Below, piece by piece: positions 46,312-54,846 of a DNA stretch of 60,024 nt. The translations under genes were made by a program, and so were the position numbers. Numbering within the stretch: the first letter of the stretch is position 1; each line of letters begins with the position of its first letter. The DNA comes from DASUKM01 sp036278735. GTDB taxonomy: Bacteria > Acidobacteriota > Vicinamibacteria > Vicinamibacterales > 2-12-FULL-66-21. The stretch covers positions 1 through 60,024 of the forward strand of contig DASUKM010000006.1 of assembly GCA_036278735.1 (NCBI GenBank), given 5' to 3'. Under the pieces are notes generated by a model, which was not told the DNA's origin, searched no databases, and worked only from the letters and a program-made list of their open reading frames with translations.

Positions 46312-47748
46312 TCAGAGCGCGAGCACGAAGGGCTGTTCCATCGCCTCCGCCACCCAGCGCACGAAGCGCGCGGCGTCGGCGCCGTCGATCATGCGGTGGT
46401 CGTACGAGAGCGACAACGGCAGCATCAGGCGCGGCTGGAAGGTATCGCCGTCGAACGCCGGTTCGACGCGCGCGCGCGAGATTCCCAGGATCGCGACCTC
46501 CGGCCAGTTGACGACCGGCGTGAACGAGGTGCCGCCGATCCCCCCGAGGTTGCTGATCGTGAACACGCCGCCCGACATCTCCTCGAGCGACAGCTTGCCG
46601 GCGCGCGCCTTGTCCGACGCCTTCGCCAGCTCCACCGCCAGATCGAGGATCCCCTTGCGGTCGACGTCGCGAATCACCGGCACGAGCAGCCCGCGGTCGG
46701 TGTCGACCGCCACGCCGACGTGCACGTACTTCTTGTAGACGATCTGTCCCCGCGCCGGGTCGATCGACGAGGCGAACTGCGGGAAGCGCCGCAGCGCGCC
46801 CGCGACCACCTTCAGCGCGATCGCGGTCATCGTCAATTTGCCGCCCGCCTTCTCGGCCTGCGGCCCGTACTGCTTGCGCAGCGCCTCGAGGGCGGTGATG
46901 TCGGCGCGGTCGTGCTGCGTCACGTGCGGGATCACGTTCCACGCGTGGCCGAGGTGTTCCGCCGTCTTGCGGCGCACGTTGCTCACCGGCTTTCGTTCGA
47001 CGTCCCCCCATTTCTCGAAGTCGGGGAAGGCCTCCGCCGGACCCGCGCCGGTGCTTCCCGCGAGCGCCTCACGGACGTATCCCTGCACATCGTCGGTCGT
47101 GATCCGGCCGCCCGGGCCCGAGCCGGCGATCTGCCCGATCTCGACCCCCAGTTCGCGCGCGATGCGGCGCACCGACGGCGCCGCGGGAGCGGCCGGTCCT
47201 TCCGGCAACGCGGGTTCGACCGCGGGGCGCGTGCCGCCGCGGATGTCGACCACTTCGCCGCGCTTCGGTCTGGCGGGAGCGGGCGGCTCGAGTTCGTCTT
47301 CGGGCAGCCGCTGGCCGCTGTGCGCGGGGGGGCGCGGCGCGGCTTGCGCCGTCTCCTGGACGGCGGCTGCCGCGGCGGCCCCTTCGCCGGTGGACGGCCG
47401 TTCGGGCTGGCCCGGCGCCTTCTGGCTCAGGCCGCCCTGCTCGGGCGCCGCCGCCGGCTGCGGTTTCGGCCCTTCGCTGCGCGCGGCCGCCTTGGCCTTG
47501 CCGGCGCCCGATTCGTCGAGGGTGAGGATCGTCTCGCCGACCTTCACCTTCTGGCCCTCTTTGACCCTGACCTCCCTGACGGTGCCCGCGACGCTCGACG
47601 GTACTTCGATGGTCGCCTTGTCGGTCTCGAGCTCGAGCACGGGCTGATCGGCCTGGACGGCGTCACCCGGCTTCACGAGCACGCGGAGCACATCGCCGGC
47701 GCTGACGTTCTCGCCGAGTTCGGGGAGCTTGAATTCTGTGGGCATCAT
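46312..47748 (-). CDS. aceF: Pyruvate dehydrogenase E2, dihydrolipoamide acetyltransferase
   Basis: A 478-residue E2 with a single lipoyl domain (about 1-80, lipoyl lysine K44 in ETDKATIEVP). A long Ala/Pro/Glu linker follows, then a peripheral-subunit-binding domain (VRRIARELGVEIGQIAGSGPGGRI) and the acetyltransferase domain ending in SYDHRMIDG with the catalytic histidine. Proteobacterial AceF of this type often has two or three lipoyl domains; here there is one. The start (tandem ATG at 47748 and 47745) overlaps the aceE stop by four bases. The lipoyl group would be completed by LipA, encoded about 4.7 kb away. Confidence 0.95.
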   Translation of the reverse strand: MMPTEFKLPELGENVSAGDVLRVLVKPGDAVQADQPVLELETDKATIEVPSSVAGTVREVRVKEGQKVKVGETILTLDESGAGKAKAAARSEGPKPQPAAAPEQGGLSQKAPGQPERPSTGEGAAAAAAVQETAQAAPRPPAHSGQRLPEDELEPPAPARPKRGEVVDIRGGTRPAVEPALPEGPAAPAAPSVRRIARELGVEIGQIAGSGPGGRITTDDVQGYVREALAGSTGAGPAEAFPDFEKWGDVERKPVSNVRRKTAEHLGHAWNVIPHVTQHDRADITALEALRKQYGPQAEKAGGKLTMTAIALKVVAGALRRFPQFASSIDPARGQIVYKKYVHVGVAVDTDRGLLVPVIRDVDRKGILDLAVELAKASDKARAGKLSLEEMSGGVFTISNLGGIGGTSFTPVVNWPEVAILGISRARVEPAFDGDTFQPRLMLPLSLSYDHRMIDGADAARFVRWVAEAMEQPFVLAL

Positions 47749-50420
47749 GCAATCGCTGGATTCGGCTTCTCGGTGTCGATGTTCAGGTCCTCGATCGCCT
47801 GCTTGACGACGGCGGCGTCGATCTGACGCGCCTGAAGCAGTTCGGCGAGCGTCGCGAGCGCCACGAACCGCGCATCCACCTCGAAGAAATTCCGCAGGGA
47901 CGCGCGGTCGTCGCTGCGGCCGAACCCGTCGGTCCCGAGCGACCGGACGCGGCGCGGCATCCAGCGGTCGATCGAATCGGACAGGACCTTCAGATAATCG
48001 CTCGCGGACACGAACACGCCGGGCGCGTCCTTCAGGCACTGCGTGACGTACGGGACGCGCGGCGTCTCGCCAGGATGCAGCATGTTCCAGCGATCGCAGG
48101 CATGGCCGTCGCGATACAGCTCCTGGTAGCTCGTGACGCTCCAGACGTCGGCGGCGACGCCGTATTTCTCGAGCAGCCCCTGCGCCTTGATGACCTCGTT
48201 GAGGATCGCGCCGCTCCCGAACAGCTGCGCGCGCGCCTTCGCTTTCGTGTTGGGGCTGGCCTTGAACCGGTACAGCCCCTTCAGGATGCCTTCGCGCGCC
48301 CCCTCGGGCATCCCCGGCTGCTCGTACTGCTCGTTCATCACGGTCAGGTAATAGAAGATGCTCTCCTGCTCGCGATACATCCGGCGGATGCCGTCCTGGA
48401 TGATGACCGCCAGTTCGTAGGCGAACGCCGGGTCGTACGACACGCAGTTGGGGTAGGCGATCGAGTACGCGTGGCTGTTGCCGTCCTCGTGCTGCAGCCC
48501 TTCGCCCGCGAGCGTCGTCCGGCCGGAGGTGCCGCCGAGCAGGAACCCGCGCGCGCGGGAATCGCCGGCCGCCCAGATCAGGTCGCCAATCCGCTGAAAG
48601 CCGAACATCGAGTAGAAGACGAAGAACGGGATCACGTTGATCCCGTGCACCGCGTACGACGTGCCGGCGGCGATGAACGACGACATCGAGCCGGCTTCGG
48701 TGATCCCTTCCTCGAGGATCTGGCCGTCGGTCGCTTCCTTGTAATAGAGGAGCGTGTCCATGTCGACGGGTTCGTACTTCTGGCCGACGTGGTTGTAGAT
48801 GCCGACGGCGCGGAAGAGCGCCTCCATGCCGAACGTGCGCGCCTCGTCGGGGACGATCGGGACGATCAGGTCGCCGATTTCCTTGTCGCGCAGCAGCTTG
48901 GACAGCATCCGGACGAAAACCATCGTCGTCGAAGCCTTGCGCCCCTCGGTGCCCTTGTAGAACTCCTCGAAGATGCCCTCGAGCGGCACCGTGAGCGGCT
49001 CGACGCGCACCTGGCGAGTCGGCGTGTAGCCGCCAAGCGCCTTGCGGCGTTCGCGCAGGTACTGCAGCTCCGTGCTGTCGTCGGCGGGCCGGTAGAACGG
49101 CGCGTCGGCGATCTGCTCGTCGGAAATGGGAATACCGAAGCGGGTGCGGAAGGAGCGGACGTCCGCATCGTTCATTTTCTTCTGCTGATGGGTGACGTTC
49201 TTCCCCTCGCCGGCTTCGCCGAGTCCGTAGCCCTTGATCGTGCGCGCCAGGATCACGGTCGGCTGCCCCTTGTGCGCGACGGCGACGCGGTAGGCGTTGT
49301 AGACCTTGACCGGATCGTGTCCGCCGAGCCGCATGCGCTTGAGCTGATCGTCGGAGAGGTGCTTCACCATCTCGAGCAGGCGCGGGTCGGTCCCGAAGAA
49401 GTGCTCGCGGACGTACGCGCCCGATTCGACGGCGTACTTCTGGTACTGCCCGTCGGGAATCTCTCCCATGCGTTTGGCGAGCAGGCCGTCGTAGTCCTTC
49501 GCGAGCAGCGGATCCCAGTCGCCCCCCCACAGCACCTTGATCACGTTCCAGCCGGCGCCGCGGAAGTTGGCCTCGAGCTCCTGCACGATCTGGCCGTTGC
49601 CGCGCACGGGCCCGTCGAGGCGCTGCAGGTTGCAGTTGACGACCCAGATCAGGTTGTCGAGCTTCTCGCGCGCCGCGAGGCTGATCGCGCCCAGCGCTTC
49701 CGGCTCGTCGGTCTCGCCGTCGCCGAGGAACGCCCACACTTTCGAGTCCGACGGCTTCTTCAACCCGCGGTCTTCCAGGTAGCGCGAAAAGCGCGCCTGG
49801 TAGATCGACATGATCGGCCCGAGCCCCATCGACACGGTCGGGAACTCCCAGAAATCGGGCATCAGCCAGGGATGCGGGTACGACGAGAGGCCGCCGCTCG
49901 GGCGCGTTTCGTGGCGGAAGTCCTCGAGCTGCTGCGCGCTCAGCCGACCTTCGAGGAAGGCGCGCGCGTAGATGCCGGGAGACGCGTGCCCCTGGAAGAA
50001 GATCCGATCCCCTTCGCCGTCGCGCCCCTTGCCGTGGAAGAAGTGATTGAAGCCGACTTCGTAGAGCGTCGCGGCCGACGCGTACGTCGAGATGTGGCCG
50101 CCGATGCCTTCCGACACGCGGTTCGCGCGGACGACCATCGCCATGGCGTTCCAGCGGACGAGGCTCTTGATGCGCCGTTCGATCTCCTGGCTGCCGGGCA
50201 GCGGCGTCTCGTCTTCGGGCCGGAGCGTGTTGACGTAGGCCGTGACCGCGGTAAAGGGCAGCTGCACGCCGTTCATGCGCGCGTGATGCCGGAGGGTGGC
50301 GAGCAGCCGCAGCACCCGGCCGCGGTCCCCCTGCTGAATGACGTAATCGAGCGACTCGAGCCACTCGCGCTGTTCGAGCGTCTCGACGTCAGCGTTCTCG
50401 CGTGGCGCCGTCTGTTTCAT
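47745..50420 (-). CDS. aceE: Pyruvate dehydrogenase E1 component (homodimeric AceE)
   Basis: An 891-residue thiamine-diphosphate-dependent decarboxylase of the homodimeric type, first enzyme of the pyruvate dehydrogenase complex. The cofactor motif GDGETDEPE...NLIWVVNCN is intact, and conserved active-site stretches such as GGHISTYASAATLYEVGFNHFF and FFQGHASPGIYARAFLEGRL are present. It heads the operon. A TACAAT (50470-50465, minus strand) 44 bases before the ATG is a possible -10. Nothing odd in length or residues. Confidence 0.96.
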   Translation of the reverse strand: MKQTAPRENADVETLEQREWLESLDYVIQQGDRGRVLRLLATLRHHARMNGVQLPFTAVTAYVNTLRPEDETPLPGSQEIERRIKSLVRWNAMAMVVRANRVSEGIGGHISTYASAATLYEVGFNHFFHGKGRDGEGDRIFFQGHASPGIYARAFLEGRLSAQQLEDFRHETRPSGGLSSYPHPWLMPDFWEFPTVSMGLGPIMSIYQARFSRYLEDRGLKKPSDSKVWAFLGDGETDEPEALGAISLAAREKLDNLIWVVNCNLQRLDGPVRGNGQIVQELEANFRGAGWNVIKVLWGGDWDPLLAKDYDGLLAKRMGEIPDGQYQKYAVESGAYVREHFFGTDPRLLEMVKHLSDDQLKRMRLGGHDPVKVYNAYRVAVAHKGQPTVILARTIKGYGLGEAGEGKNVTHQQKKMNDADVRSFRTRFGIPISDEQIADAPFYRPADDSTELQYLRERRKALGGYTPTRQVRVEPLTVPLEGIFEEFYKGTEGRKASTTMVFVRMLSKLLRDKEIGDLIVPIVPDEARTFGMEALFRAVGIYNHVGQKYEPVDMDTLLYYKEATDGQILEEGITEAGSMSSFIAAGTSYAVHGINVIPFFVFYSMFGFQRIGDLIWAAGDSRARGFLLGGTSGRTTLAGEGLQHEDGNSHAYSIAYPNCVSYDPAFAYELAVIIQDGIRRMYREQESIFYYLTVMNEQYEQPGMPEGAREGILKGLYRFKASPNTKAKARAQLFGSGAILNEVIKAQGLLEKYGVAADVWSVTSYQELYRDGHACDRWNMLHPGETPRVPYVTQCLKDAPGVFVSASDYLKVLSDSIDRWMPRRVRSLGTDGFGRSDDRASLRNFFEVDARFVALATLAELLQARQIDAAVVKQAIEDLNIDTEKPNPAIA

Positions 50421-50528
50421 CGCGGATGAACCTCGAAGGAATCCTGTCGTTCTACAATCCTTTCATTGTACTACCGCGCGGCGCGGCGCGGCCAGCAGGG
50501 CCGGCCGGCCACCGGCGGTACATAATTG

Positions 50529-52229
50529 ATGCTCATGATGCGCTTTGCTGCCGGATTGCCGTTCGTCCTCACGTGCGCGGCCGCCGGCCTCGGCGCGGCC
50601 GCCGCCGGAACCCAGACGTCCACGCCCATGCCCAGCCTCGACCAACTCCGACAGATGACCGCCCGTTATGCGCCGGCCGACATCGGCGCCGACCTCTCGT
50701 CGCTCCCCGCCAGCGAACGCGCGGCGCTGACGAAGCTCGTCGACGCCTCGCGGCTGATGGACGCCATCTTCCTCAGGCAGGTCTGGGCCGGCAACCCGTC
50801 GATGCTCCAGACGCTGTCGCGCGAGTCGCTGCTGGCCTCCCCCGCGGACCGGCCGCTGGCCGCCGCGCGGCTGCACTACTTCCTGCTCAACAAAGGACCG
50901 TGGGATCGGCTCGATCACAACACGCCCTTCGTGCCGGGCGCACCCGACAAGCCGGCCGGGGCGAATTTCTATCCCGCCGGCGCCAGCAAGGCCGACGTGC
51001 AGCGCTGGATCGCGTCAACGAGCGGCGGCGCCCACACCGAGGCGACCGGCTTCTTCACGACCATCCGCCGCGAAGCGGATCACTTCGCCGCCGTTCCCTA
51101 CAGCGTCGAGTACCAGGGAGAGCTGGCGGAAGCGGCGGATCTGCTCCGGCAGGCGGCGCAGCTCACTGCCGACCCGACGCTGAAGAAGTTCCTCGCCGCG
51201 CGAGCCGACGCGTTCCTCTCGAACGATTACTACGCGAGCGACGTCGCCTGGATGGAACTCGACTCGGCGATCGAGCCGACGATCGGCCCCTACGAGGTGT
51301 ACGAAGACGAGTGGTTCAACGCGAAGGCGGCCTTCGAGGCGTTCATCACGGTGCGCGACGAAGCGGAAACGCGAAAGCTGCAGGGCTTCAGTGCGCACCT
51401 GCAGGAACTCGAGAACCACCTGCCGATCGACCCGAAGTACCGCAACCCGTCGCTCGGCGCGCTGGCGCCAATCCGCGTGGTCAACGAGGTGTTCGCCGCC
51501 GGCGACGGCAACCGCGGCGTCCAGACCGCGGCCTACAACCTCCCCAACGACGAGCGGGTCGTCCGCGAGAAAGGCACGAAGCGGGTGATGTTGAAGAACG
51601 TGCAGGACGCGAAGTTCAACGTCGTGCTCCTGCCGATCTCGAAGGTGGCCCTCCCCGCCGCGGATCAGGCGAAGGTCTCCTTCGAGGCGTTCTTCACCCA
51701 CATCCTGATGCACGAGCTGATGCACGGCCTCGGGCCGCACGAGATCACCGTCGGCGGCCGCCACACCACGGCGCGGCAGGAGCTGAAGGAAACCTACAGC
51801 GCGATCGAAGAGGCCAAGGCCGACATCTCGGGCCTCTGGGCGCTCCGGTATCTGGCGGATCACGGGCAGCTCGACCCGGCCATCGCCAAGTCGATGTACA
51901 CGACGTTTCTCGCCTCGGCGTTCCGGTCGATCCGGTTCGGCACCAGCGAAGCGCACGGCCGCGGCATCGCCGTCCAGCTCAACTACCTGCTCGACGCCGG
52001 CGCGTTCAAGGCGCTCCCCGACGGCACCTTCACCGTGGACGATGCGAAGATTCCGGCAGCCGTCGAGGGGCTCACGCACGAGATCATGACGATCGAAGCC
52101 GAGGGCAGCTACCCGAAAGCCAAAGCGCTCCTCGCCACCGGCAACGTCCGGCCCGAGGTGCAACGCGTGCTGGATCGGCTCGCGAACGTGCCCGTCGACA
52201 TCGAACCGCGCTTCACGGCCACGAAGTAG
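50529..52229 (+). CDS. M49 (dipeptidyl-peptidase III)-like zinc peptidase, exported
   Basis: A 566-residue protein with a signal peptide (about MLMMRFAAGLPFVLTCAAAGLGAAAAG). The zinc site is H395-E396-L-M-H399-G, followed by E427-E428-A-K-A-D432, the pattern of M49-type peptidases (second motif EExxAD). Classical dipeptidyl-peptidase III has HExxGH with one more residue between the histidines, so the spacing here is of the HExxH type. It probably acts in the periplasm on peptides; some relatives are annotated only as hydrolases. Several ATGs compete (50529, 50535, 50538), with CATAAT just before them. It is divergent from aceE. Confidence 0.8.
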   Translation: MLMMRFAAGLPFVLTCAAAGLGAAAAGTQTSTPMPSLDQLRQMTARYAPADIGADLSSLPASERAALTKLVDASRLMDAIFLRQVWAGNPSMLQTLSRESLLASPADRPLAAARLHYFLLNKGPWDRLDHNTPFVPGAPDKPAGANFYPAGASKADVQRWIASTSGGAHTEATGFFTTIRREADHFAAVPYSVEYQGELAEAADLLRQAAQLTADPTLKKFLAARADAFLSNDYYASDVAWMELDSAIEPTIGPYEVYEDEWFNAKAAFEAFITVRDEAETRKLQGFSAHLQELENHLPIDPKYRNPSLGALAPIRVVNEVFAAGDGNRGVQTAAYNLPNDERVVREKGTKRVMLKNVQDAKFNVVLLPISKVALPAADQAKVSFEAFFTHILMHELMHGLGPHEITVGGRHTTARQELKETYSAIEEAKADISGLWALRYLADHGQLDPAIAKSMYTTFLASAFRSIRFGTSEAHGRGIAVQLNYLLDAGAFKALPDGTFTVDDAKIPAAVEGLTHEIMTIEAEGSYPKAKALLATGNVRPEVQRVLDRLANVPVDIEPRFTATK

Positions 52230-52240
52230 CTGCCAGCTGG

Positions 52241-52645
52241 CTACACGGGGATCTTGAGCGTCTGGCCGGGCTGAATCTTGTTCGGGTCGGAGAGCACGTC
52301 GCGGTTGGCCTCGAAGATGCGCGTGTAGGCATTCGCGTCGCCAAGGTGTTCCCTGGCAATCTTGCTCAGCGTGTCTCCCGCCTTCACCGTATAGGTGCGG
52401 GCCGAGCTGCTGCCGCTCGTGCCGACCGGCTGCGGCTGCGACTGCGGACTGACGCGAATGTCGGCGTCGATGTCCTTCTGCCAGTCGGGCACTGTCTTGA
52501 TTGCGTTCCAGATCTGATTTTTTTCATCGTCGGATTGAACAGTGCCGTGGAAGTGGAGCTTGTCTCCTTCCTGCTGAGCCGATCCCTGCATGTGCACCGA
52601 TTTCGCTGTCTGAATGGCGCGATCGTACTTGGCTCGAAGATCCAT
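52241..52645 (-). CDS. BON and LysM domain protein (Kbp/YgaU-like)
   Basis: A 134-residue cytoplasmic protein with an N-terminal BON-like domain (about 1-64, GDKLHFHGTVQSDDEKNQIWNAI) and a C-terminal LysM domain (about 84-133, YTVKAGDTLSKIAREHLG). The linker is rich in Gln/Pro/Ser. The layout and size match E. coli Kbp (YgaU), a potassium-binding protein; that function is family knowledge, not tested here. AAAGGAGG lies 5 bases before the ATG, a strong ribosome site. It is convergent with the M49-like gene, with 11 bp between stops. Confidence 0.88.
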   Translation of the reverse strand: MDLRAKYDRAIQTAKSVHMQGSAQQEGDKLHFHGTVQSDDEKNQIWNAIKTVPDWQKDIDADIRVSPQSQPQPVGTSGSSSARTYTVKAGDTLSKIAREHLGDANAYTRIFEANRDVLSDPNKIQPGQTLKIPV

Positions 52646-52700
52646 GGGTCCTCCTTTGATGAGCGTAGAGGACTGACCGCTTCAAGCGCCGTACCGCTCT

Positions 52701-53519
52701 TCAACCTGCGCCGTTTCGAAAACTCTTCACGACCCGCACGGCGACGTCCGGGCGATCGCTGATGATCGCGTCGACGCCCCACTCGAGCAGACGACGCATG
52801 TCGGCTTCCTCGTCCACCGTCCAGACCTGGACGGCGACGCCGTTGCGATGCGCGTAGTCGACGAACCGCTCCGAGACGACGCGGGTGCCCCCCGCCCGTT
52901 CGGGTACCTGGAAGGCGTCGTAGGGGGGATGCCGCACGCGCCACCGGCACCATGAGGCGTACAGCGCCCACCGCGTCTCCTCGCGGCTCGCACCGGTGAC
53001 GAGGCGCGGCTCGGACGCGCGGACGGCCCGCAGCACGCGCGTGCCGAACGAGCCGACGGCCGCGCGCTCGACCGCGCCGGCCGCCCGCAGCTCGTCGACG
53101 GTGCGGCGCGCGAGCGCCGGGTCGTTCTGCTTCAGCTCGATGATGAACCAGGCCTGCGCATAGCGCCGCAGCACGTCGCGCAGCGCCGGGACCCCGATGC
53201 CCTGGCCGCGGAAGGGAAACGTGCCGCGCCGTGACGCAGGCGTGAAGTGAAAGCCGGTGTCGAGCCGCGCGAGCTCGTCAGCCGTCAGCGCAGCCAGCGG
53301 CCCGTGGCCATCGGTCGTTCGATCCAGCATCGCGTCGTGGTGGACGACGACGATGCCGTCGCGCGAGAGGTGGACGTCGAGCTCGAGCCCGTCCGCTCCC
53401 AGCGCCAGACCGTGATCGAAGGCCGCCAGCGTATTCTCCGGCCGCAGCGCCGACCCGCCGCGATGCGCGAAGACCTGCGGCCGCCCAAGCGCCAGCGCCG
53501 GATGTGGTCGCGGAGACAC
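52701..53519 (-). CDS. Glycerophosphodiester phosphodiesterase
   Basis: A 272-residue GDPD-family TIM barrel. Catalytic motifs are VFAHRGGSALRPENTLAAF, GLELDVHLSRDGIVVVHHD and WTVDEEADMRRLLEWGVDAIISDRP. It hydrolyses glycerophosphodiesters to glycerol-3-phosphate and an alcohol. No signal peptide is visible. GTG 53519 is chosen because the frame upstream of it is encoded by heptamer repeats (translating as LGFGLWALG and LRPPPSALRPP) and contains no sensible protein sequence. It is divergent from the small gene at 53690 across a repeat-filled gap of 170 bp. Confidence 0.9.
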   Translation of the reverse strand: MSPRPHPALALGRPQVFAHRGGSALRPENTLAAFDHGLALGADGLELDVHLSRDGIVVVHHDAMLDRTTDGHGPLAALTADELARLDTGFHFTPASRRGTFPFRGQGIGVPALRDVLRRYAQAWFIIELKQNDPALARRTVDELRAAGAVERAAVGSFGTRVLRAVRASEPRLVTGASREETRWALYASWCRWRVRHPPYDAFQVPERAGGTRVVSERFVDYAHRNGVAVQVWTVDEEADMRRLLEWGVDAIISDRPDVAVRVVKSFRNGAG

Positions 53520-53541
53520 GGCGGTATGGTACTCGGATGTT

Positions 53542-53619
53542 GGAGGGCGGAGGGCGGAGGGCGGAGGGCGGAGGAACGCCCCGTGCGCCCCTAAAGCCCA
53601 AAGCCCAAAGCCCAAAGCC
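53542..53619. repeat. Heptamer arrays (GGAGGGC)4 and (CCCAAAG)3
   Basis: 53542-53569 has four perfect GGAGGGC units plus part of a fifth. 53593-53619 has about four units of the AAAGCCC type. Both lie in the divergent gap between the phosphodiesterase and the small gene at 53690, so they cannot be simple 3'-end terminators here. Confidence 0.93.
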
Positions 53620-53689
53620 TGTATTTGCGCCAGCGCAACGACTGGCTCGCCGCGGTCGCCGATCATGAGTCCAGAAGCGAGGAGACGAC

Positions 53690-53944
53690 ATGATCGCAGC
53701 ATTCCCCACGTTCGACGAAGACCTGCTGGAACGCATCTGCGCGGAGTATCGCGAAATGCCCGCGCTGCGGCTCACGGTGGCGCAGGCGCAGCGGCTCTGG
53801 AGCCTCGACCGCGAAACGTGCGCAGAGGCGCTCGCCGCGCTGGTGCGGTCGCACTGCCTGTGGCGCACGCGCGATGGCGTGTACGCGAAAGCGGGCGTCG
53901 GCGAAGACGTCTGCGCCTGGCACCGCACCACCGCCCGCGTCTGA
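53690..53944 (+). CDS. Small winged-helix-like protein upstream of ric
   Basis: An 84-residue protein, mostly helical, with LTVAQAQRLWSLDRETCAEALAALVRSHCLWRTRDGVYAKA (28-68). This reads like a helix-turn-helix followed by a two-strand wing. It contains four cysteines (C18, C44, C56, C75), which could bind metal or act as a redox switch. The start is fixed by GAGGAG 5 bases upstream. It is followed 39 bp later by the RIC gene on the same strand. A regulator or partner of RIC is a reasonable guess, but I know no named family. Confidence 0.7.
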   Translation: MIAAFPTFDEDLLERICAEYREMPALRLTVAQAQRLWSLDRETCAEALAALVRSHCLWRTRDGVYAKAGVGEDVCAWHRTTARV

Positions 53945-53983
53945 CGCGGTTCACGAGAGCCGTCCAAGCGAAGGAGACGAATC

Positions 53984-54694
53984 ATGACTGTCACAGCCGA
54001 TACCCCGGTGGGCACGCTCGCGACGGCGTACCCGGCGACGATCAAGGTGTTCCAGCAGTACGGCATCGATTTCTGCTGCGGCGGGGCGATGGCGGTGCGC
54101 GAGGCGTGCGGCGGGCACGACGCGCCGCTCGCGAACGTGATCGCGGACCTGAACGCCGCGCTCGGCGACCACGAACCGGATGCGGGCCCGGATTGGCGCC
54201 TGGCGCCGATGTCGGATCTCATCGCTCACGTCATCGCGACGTATCACGTGCCGCAGCGGCAGGAATTCGCGCGGCTCGAAGACATGCTCCAGACCGTCCT
54301 GCGGGTGCACGGCGACCACTGGCCCCAGATGCTCGGCGCGGTCGCGAACACGTTCCGCACGCTCCGGGCCGAGGCCGAGGTGCACACGCGCGATGAAGAG
54401 GAGCACGTGTTTCCGGCGATGGCCGAGCTCGACCGGCAGCCGCACGCCGGCGCCGACGCGCTCGACCCGCTCCTCGACGATCTCGAGCGCGAGCACATCG
54501 TCATGGGAGCGTTGCTCGCCGATCTCACATGGCACACACACGGATTCGAAGCGCCCGCCGACGCGTGCGCGACATTTCAGGGGCTGTTCCATGGCCTGCA
54601 CGCGCTGGCCGACGATCTGAAGCAGCACGTCGCGCTCGAGAACCACGTGCTGTTCCCGCGCGCCGCGGCGCTCGCCCGCACGGCCCGGCGGTGA
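53984..54694 (+). CDS. ric: Iron-sulfur cluster repair di-iron protein RIC (ScdA/YtfE)
   Basis: A 236-residue protein with the ScdA_N domain (about 1-60, VFQQYGIDFCCGG with its CC pair) and a hemerythrin-like di-iron domain (about 75-230). Conserved histidines and glutamates of the latter lie in LIAHVIATYHVPQRQE, LRVHGDHWPQM, RDEEEHVFPAM, LEREHIVMGALL and VALENHVLFPRA. RIC proteins repair Fe-S clusters after nitric oxide or oxidative damage. AAGGAG lies 7 bases before the ATG. It probably forms an operon with the small gene upstream. Confidence 0.94.
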   Translation: MTVTADTPVGTLATAYPATIKVFQQYGIDFCCGGAMAVREACGGHDAPLANVIADLNAALGDHEPDAGPDWRLAPMSDLIAHVIATYHVPQRQEFARLEDMLQTVLRVHGDHWPQMLGAVANTFRTLRAEAEVHTRDEEEHVFPAMAELDRQPHAGADALDPLLDDLEREHIVMGALLADLTWHTHGFEAPADACATFQGLFHGLHALADDLKQHVALENHVLFPRAAALARTARR

Positions 54695-54759
54695 GGTCGC
54701 AGGACGTGGGGACGCCGCACGAACCGTCGTGCGCCTCCCCCACGCTCGTCACCCGGCCC

Positions 54760-54823
54760 TCCGCGCCCCGCGCTCCGCTCCCCGCACCCCGCGCCCCGCG
54801 CTCCGCTCCCCCGCACCCCGCGT
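54760..54823. repeat. GC-rich heptamer array (CGCNNNN)
   Basis: About eight units of CGCGCCC, CGCGCTC, CGCTCCC or CGCACCC in register at 7 bp. The four-unit series CGCGCCC-CGCGCTC-CGCTCCC-CGCACCC repeats as a 28-base higher-order unit, with one extra base in the second copy. It lies between ric and the MoxR-like gene. TAGAAT at 54835-54840, 6 bases before the next ATG, may be a -10. Confidence 0.88.
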
Positions 54824-54846
54824 CTCCTACCTGTTAGAATCGGGAC

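Noticed and set aside
42960..46511. Open frame of about 1180 codons on the plus strand
   Set aside because: Antisense to pruA and lpd, both complete; the translation is Arg-rich without recognisable motifs.
48075..50429. Open frame of about 780 codons on the plus strand
   Set aside because: Antisense to aceE, which is full length with all motifs.
53520..53702. N-terminal extension of the phosphodiesterase to the ATG at 53702
   Set aside because: The extra 61 residues are translated heptamer repeats with no conserved sequence; the GTG at 53519 is directly before the GDPD domain.
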